Shown here: positions 1 through 64,000 of the stretch, in pieces
Position numbering within the stretch: position 1 is the stretch's first letter
Layout: the number at the start of each line of letters is the position of its first letter
NCBI GenBank assembly: GCA_054601695.1
Contig: BAAHQB010000006.1
Coordinates: 310,001-374,000 of the forward strand
Source of the DNA: Amorphochlora amoebiformis
Taxonomy: Eukaryota > Cercozoa > Chlorarachniophyceae
Length of the DNA stretch: 64,000 nt
Reading direction: 5' to 3'
Notes under the pieces: generated by a model
Databases searched by the model: none
What the model was told of the DNA's origin: nothing
The model's input: the letters and a program-made list of their open reading frames with translations, nothing else
Position numbers and translations under genes: made by a program

Positions 1-1
1 C

Positions 2-43
<42 letters not shown>

Positions 44-83
44 GTATGTATATGTGTGTGTGTGTGTTTGTGTGCGTGTATTA

Positions 84-135
<52 letters not shown>

Positions 136-540
136 TCGTGTGTGTTTAAAATAAACAAATATATATGCACAGATACATTTTTACACACATATACATATAT
201 CTGTATATATATATATACCTAATATATTGGTAATCCGTATAGCATCCAAGTAATACATGCATACGTATGATTTTTTACATACACGTTCAATATACATTAA
301 CCCCCACAACACTAAGTATGAAAACGATAAAACGAAAAATAAAATTTTAAAAATTTAAATTTTTTTCGGCCAATAGAGTGGACATTTACTACCAAATATT
401 AGGCATATTCATCTAAAATTACCATGCTTTTTGCATCAAATAACTTTCATATCCGCTGTGTATATCTGACGTAAATCGATATAATAATATCTGCATATCT
501 TGACTTTTATTTCCCTGCCGAATAATTAAGATTGTCTTAG
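1..540. other. Intronic or upstream DNA: (AT)n, (GT)n and unique sequence
   Basis: Bases 1-240 are (AT)n with a short (GT)n run. Bases 240-540 are unique AT-rich sequence ending in the acceptor attgtcttag before the exon at 541. I found no convincing coding exon, and specifically no Cys-containing exon for the KY core. Confidence 0.6.
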
Positions 541-24851
<24,311 letters not shown>

Positions 24852-25756
24852 CAACCGTAAAGTAAATAAACAAAACAATCTACACGAGTCTAGTCTTGCG
24901 TCGCAAAGCTTTGAGATTCATGAATAATGACTCAGTTACCTTGAACGGATATATACTAGCTAGACTAGCTTGATATAATTTTGCTAACATACTTATAAGT
25001 TGAAGTATATATCATCGGAAGGATGAGTTAATTTACTGGACAAACTTACAATAGTTCTAGTAGTTGTTATATTAGTTATAATATCTAGATAATGGCCTTG
25101 CTCATGAGTATGTCGTACATGCAATAGCATGCATAGCTAGCACTCATTAGTACTCAACCTTTGTTTTTATTCCAACGATGTCTAAGATATGTGTACACAC
25201 TCTAGACACTAGACACGTGCTAGACGTGACACAGCTAGACAGTCTTACAATTTTGTGACTCTATTGTTTGTTATTCATGTTCTGAGTTTATATCTTCTAG
25301 ATCTTGTATCCGTATTTAATAGCTAGAATAGATTCTAGAGATTTAGTATAAGTACAACAAGTAGCTTGTCTAGCTTGTAACAATGACTTCACGGACGGAT
25401 ACCTCTTAATTCAGTAATTATAAAGTGTTAATTAATAATAAACTGTTCAAATTTTTATCGTCTAGATCCTCTGGACATAGTACGTGTTCGCCATCTAATC
25501 CATGGCCACTGCCGCTCACCGCGACCTGTATGGCATGTACACGTGCTACACGTGCTAGACGTAGTACTAAGTTCGGAATTCACAACTAGCGTCTAGACCG
25601 TAGCCTAGACGCTTTGCATGAGTAGCATTGGCGCGAACGGAGGGCACTAGCTTGGACTCGAACAGCGGGCACTAACAGCGGGCACTAACAGCGGGCACTA
25701 ACAGCGGGCAGTAGCGGTTAGGATGACTTTATGTATTCTAGATGTGTGCATGTGAC
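24852..25756. other. Unique sequence between convergent genes
   Basis: About 900 bases of non-repetitive, moderately AT-rich sequence between the KY stop (24851) and the MAPK stop (25757 on -). It holds the 3' UTRs of both. It is rich in ctag-containing words (tagac, acgtgctagac). No open frame of note. Confidence 0.75.
25650..25722. repeat. Four tandem 15-bp units
   Basis: The unit cagcgggcactaa is repeated four times with small changes in the region between convergent genes, just beyond the MAPK stop. GC-rich against its surroundings. Confidence 0.85.
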
Positions 25757-32296
<6,540 letters not shown>

Positions 32297-32762
32297 GCTT
32301 GCTGTATGTCGGGTCTTGGTTAGCAGGAACCAGGCCGTTCGCAGTGTCTCCTTTATGTCTTCCAAGCAACCTGTGTATGTTTAGGTGATTTTACTAAAAG
32401 ACTATTTCAATCGGAGGCTAAAAATGCCTGGAATATCAGTTTCTTAACGATCGAGCTCATAAGATCACTTGAGAGTTTTAGACTTGAGAGTTTAGCCCGT
32501 TGGGAAGCGGATGACCCTGACCGAGCATTTTGCTGGGGTTAAAAAAGATTTGAATAATGTGAAATACAGGGACCATATTGAAGAGAAGGTTTTTGTGGGA
32601 GTGGTCAGGTTTGGGTAAATCTGAAAGGACTTGTGTGTGTGAGGGTGTGTCGAGCATAGTCGTACAAATCTGTCAGTACACACACACACACACACGTATA
32701 TATATATATATATATATTGTATATATATGTATATATATGTATATATATATATAATATATATA

Positions 32763-32843
<81 letters not shown>

Positions 32844-32872
32844 AATATATATATATATATATATATATCTAT

Positions 32873-32909
<37 letters not shown>

Positions 32910-33002
32910 CTGTATATGAATATATATTTATGTATATGTGTATATATATATATATATATACAAATATGTATATACATATATATATATATATATGTGTGTG
33001 TG

Positions 33003-33077
<75 letters not shown>

Positions 33078-33161
33078 CATATATATATAATATAATATAA
33101 TATACACAGACCGTAAATATAGATTTTACAAATACTGTATACACACACACACACACATATG

Positions 33162-33233
<72 letters not shown>

Positions 33234-34906
33234 TTATAATATAATACATACGAATCTATACATGACACAAACCTAGTACATAGCATACTCATGATGTAAA
33301 TGCATATACATGTACTGTTGTACAGCTGTACAGTACAATGTTAGATACCAACCGTTGCACTCGGATCGCCGTTGCAAAAGTCACCGACACTTTATCAAAT
33401 AACAAACCTAAGTTGCAAACACTCAAACTTTCAAACACGCACGGATTCTACACCTACACAGAACCAGCCAATGACTAGCTAAGTTTTCGGTGCAACAAAA
33501 AAGCCAAAGTTTAAGAGCGAGATACTATTATATACGAAAATTAATTCAATCGGAGCGCCTCGGAGATATGCGTAAATACTGATCTAGACAACATGACCTA
33601 GATGACCATTCCATATGACTAGTATGAACTAGATGAAATTCCGCTGGTGACATCGAGATATCCAGCGGAGACTCAGAGACTGCATGGAGACTCAGAGACT
33701 TCTTTGACACATGACTCACGGTGACATGAGTCTTGTCTCGTGTCTAGCTAAACCATCACAATTACTCACTCCCTTTGATTCAAATATATCTAGTAGTATA
33801 CGGTATATATACGTACGATACGATATATACATACACATAAATGTATATATATATTTATATTTATATGCTATAGTATACGGATTTGTGAATCATGATCTAG
33901 TGATATGGGGGATAATTTTAAACTATATATATAAGATGTACATGTATATTTACTAGATTTATATACACAGATATGTATATGTATATATATATATAACATA
34001 TATATATGTATATTGATGTGTATATATGTGTATATATATAAATGTATATACCAAGGGGCACTAGATCATTTATACTCTCGCACTGGGCCCCTTCTTGGCG
34101 GGAAAGCAAAATCCGGCCACCGAAAAGATATTATCGGAAAAAATCGGCATCGTGACAAGCCCCTATGATGCGATGTTATGTTGCAAATAGCGTGATGTAA
34201 CCAATCTGTTTGCGTGACGTAACGCTAAATTATTATTTGTTACGCATAACTTTTGCGTGACATAGCCATGCGTAACAACGCGAATCAAGGGACTGGCCAC
34301 TCGCTCCAAGGTGATCCAAATAGCTAGAAACAGAATGCACGGCAAGGCCAAGGGTCTCCATGAGGAAGGGGAGGATTATAGCATCGGATGTAGAAGGTAA
34401 TTTAACGATCCCGACTAATCTTGTTTAGGAGAGGGCTGAGGGTTTTGCTTTTGATCCACCTCGAGGCTGGAGAGGGAGGAGAGAGGGAGAAGAGATAGGG
34501 AGGGAGGAGATACATTGAGGTGAGCATGGGAGAAAGAGAGGAGGGGATAGGGTGGGGCAGAGGGAGGGAGGAATAGAAACGAGAGGGAGAGAGAGAGATG
34601 AGGGAGGAAGAGAGATACAACTGGGAGTGGAGAGGAAACACGAGAGGAAACAGCAGACGGAGCCAGAAAGAAGATGCGAAATAAAAATGAGAAGAGAAAG
34701 GAAGAATATACGTTTTTAAACACTTATACGAACTCATACACACTAATTAACTAGTCTACATTACCAGTTCTTAATTTTCCAAATATTTTAATTAGTAGTT
34801 CAGACTCTCCTGACAACTGACAGTAACCCGCGCACTCCAGTGTACAATCTCCAGCACCCCTTTAGGCTGGCTACCCTACACACTGCCAGCTCACTGCCAG
34901 CTCAAG
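32297..34906. promoter_or_regulatory. Region between divergent MAPK and receptor kinase genes
   Basis: Holds the 5' UTR and promoter regions of both genes by position only. 32297-32690 is unique (MAPK upstream), 32695-33235 is (AT)n with GT runs, 33240-34430 is unique AT-rich sequence, 34430-34700 is purine-rich (gggagaggagag words), 34700-34906 is unique and leads to the receptor start. I see no unambiguous TATA box because the background is TATA-like throughout. Confidence 0.55.
34430..34700. repeat. Irregular GA-rich tract upstream of the receptor gene
   Basis: Non-periodic purine-rich + strand (gagagggaggagagaggg and similar) 200-470 bases before the receptor ATG. The apparent - strand reading frames across it are compositional. 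Confidence 0.7.
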
Positions 34907-62049
<27,143 letters not shown>

Positions 62050-62840
62050 ACTACTAACAGACTTCAAGCTTAGTACAATTCTTATCTGACTGAACATTAA
62101 TTCTGATCATGCTCTAATCGACGTAACAACTTCTAGTCATCCAATGATATTTTAGATCGACACTAGCGATAGTACTAGTATAAACTAAATAAACCTGAGC
62201 ATACAAGCGAATATATCTAGATATGCCCGAGTCTTTAACTTGCGGCTAGACTTTACAGATGCATACACTAGATCCAAAACAAACGAGAATTAGCATATTG
62301 CACAAGGTCTAGAAGGTGTTATAATTCGATATAAATTGTATGCTGTGTATAACTTAAAGACATCATTGAATACCAATGCACAGTACACACAACGATTAAA
62401 GTCGTATAGTCACTGTCAATCTTTGGACTCTAAAACACTCGAGAGACTATTCCGAAGGCTTCAGACTCTTCCGCGCCCGCATGCAATTAAGTCGGCCGGC
62501 ATTTTCTGCTGTTGTAAACACACATCAAATTGCACCGCAGAAAGTGCACGCAGAGAGAGCAAGGTGATGAACTATTTCAACGGATTCTTGGCTTTACTTC
62601 TGCTTTGATTCAGCCCTGATAGGTATTGTGGCTGTTCTTAGCGTGTGGTCTCTGGGGTGTGTGTGTGTGTGGGAGAAGTGTTTATGTGTATGTGGGTGTA
62701 TGTGTACACGTTTTGTGAACACAGGCTCTACATACACACACACATATATATATATATATAGATATAGATATATATATATATATAGATATATATATATATA
62801 TTTATATATTTTATATATATATTACTTGATCTTTCGTCCT
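62050..62840. other. Unique sequence 3' of the receptor gene
   Basis: Non-repetitive sequence to about 62640, then GT-rich and (TA)n. An open + frame ends in MNYFNGFLALLLL and TGA at 62606-62608. It resembles a leader peptide but stops at once, so it is not called. Confidence 0.55.
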
Positions 62841-62842
62841 AG

Positions 62843-62989
62843 GAACTGATAGTGAGTGGGGAAGAAGAATGTATACGGGCACCTAGACGGGTCCTCTTGG
62901 TACCTATATATATATATATATATATTTATTATATATGTATACATATATACATACATATGTATCCTAGATTGAGCCTCTTGATATATATA

Positions 62990-63056
<67 letters not shown>

Positions 63057-63057
63057 C

Positions 63058-63115
<58 letters not shown>

Positions 63116-63150
63116 CCTAAATGGATCCTCTTGGTACCTATATAGATATA
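62843..63150. other. Exon-like block and echoes of an unassigned gene
   Basis: On +, acceptor cgtcctag then GAACTGATAGTGAGTGGGGA ... to CTCTTG with donor gtacct (62843-62899) would give [19 protein letters not shown]. Echoes of its end (acctaaatggatcctcttgg plus tacctata at 63115, and tcctagattgagcctcttga near 62961) follow. Read on -, the same blocks give an acceptor tatag, then GTACCAAGAGG..., with a donor, so strand is undecided. A further block at 63533-63595 is likewise ambiguous. Confidence 0.4.
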
Positions 63151-63151
63151 T

Positions 63152-63159
<8 letters not shown>

Positions 63160-63201
<42 letters not shown>

Positions 63202-63270
63202 ATGTATATATGTAAGTATATAATATACTTATTGTGCAACACATACATAAGTATGTAATAATACGTATTC

Positions 63271-63301
<31 letters not shown>

Positions 63302-63454
63302 CACATATACATTATATACTATATACTTAGCACAATTGGGTATAAGGTGCATACATGCTTACAATTAATGCATGTAAGTCATACACATATGTACACATAT
63401 ATATTATACATATATATATATATTATATATATACATATATAAATATATGTATAC

Positions 63455-63485
<31 letters not shown>

Positions 63486-63647
63486 ATATAATATACGGGT
63501 ATACATACATACATACATATATATATATATATACCATTGAGTAGATAGGCCGTTTTTGGGATCTCTGAACCAAGAGGGTTGATCCTCGTTCAGCCTATAT
63601 ATATATGTATATATATATATATATATAATATATATATAATTATATAT

Positions 63648-63706
<59 letters not shown>

Positions 63707-63743
63707 CTATTTATACCTATACCTATATGTATGTATATGTATG

Positions 63744-63774
<31 letters not shown>

Positions 63775-63825
63775 TCTTATGTGTGCATATTGTATTGTAT
63801 TTATATATATATATATATACATATA

Positions 63826-63862
<37 letters not shown>

Positions 63863-63912
63863 CTATATATGTAAATGTAAATATATACATACGCCATGTT
63901 ACGTACATTATT

Positions 63913-63964
<52 letters not shown>

Positions 63965-64000
63965 GTATATATATATATACGTATATGTATGTATAATGTA
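63160..64000. repeat. (AT)n to the window end
   Basis: (TA)n and GTAT runs. Apart from 63533-63600 I see no exon-like sequence. Confidence 0.85.

Noticed and set aside
34402-34743. Ser/Leu/Pro-rich minus-strand open frames upstream of the receptor
   Set aside because: They result from the purine-rich tract; two frames overlap with equal quality and there is no splice or domain evidence.
62336-62608. 90-codon + strand open frame ending in a leader-like MNYFNGFLALLLL
   Set aside because: It ends with TGA right after the hydrophobic run, has no donor that keeps frame, and has no recognisable domain.

Overview
This is nuclear DNA of a eukaryote with intron-dense genes buried in simple-sequence DNA. 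About three genes of ordinary coding quality can be assembled exon by exon from GT...AG boundaries and reading-frame continuity. Coding exons are 13 to 164 bases long and lie in introns of hundreds to thousands of bases made of (AT)n, (GA/CT)n, (CG)n and CCCTAA-type telomeric repeats. A receptor tyrosine kinase next to a TEY-type MAP kinase and a KY/hillarin-type transglutaminase-like protein suggests a holozoan, probably a unicellular one with a repeat-swollen genome (an ichthyosporean would fit). The species is not identifiable by eye.

Layout: (1) + strand, from before 541 to 24851: the 3' part of a KY/hillarin-family protein (30 exons, one continuous frame, stop TAA at 24849-24851). (2) 24852-25756: unique-sequence gap between two convergent genes. 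(3) - strand, 32296 down to 25757: a complete 12-exon ERK-type MAP kinase of 387 aa. (4) 32297-34906: region between divergent genes, presumably holding both promoters. (5) + strand, 34907-62049: an apparently complete receptor tyrosine kinase of about 40 exons and about 795 aa, with signal peptide, duplicated extracellular module, Ser/Thr/Pro-rich linker, SEA-like domain with a GSVV motif, membrane segment, tyrosine kinase domain and almost no C-terminal tail. (6) 62050-64000: unique sequence, then (AT)n with short exon-like blocks of an unassigned neighbouring gene.

The most striking feature cuts across all three genes. Introns repeatedly contain partial or complete tandem copies of the adjacent exon edge together with its splice site, spaced by microsatellite. 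I call these copies exon-edge echoes. They occur on the donor side, the acceptor side, or as whole exons, with 1 to about 23 extra copies per site, on both strands, and follow each gene's own exons. The extreme cases are 14 donor edges at 2655-3917 and about 24 units resembling a 16-nt microexon at 15345-16348. This points to intron growth by local duplication of exon-intron junctions and creates many decoy or alternative splice sites.

Two genes encode signalling proteins (receptor tyrosine kinase and ERK-like MAPK), which could act in one pathway, but adjacency alone does not show that. I see no rRNA, tRNA, CRISPR or intact transposon. Almost every long open frame in the window is a translation of a dinucleotide repeat and is not a gene.
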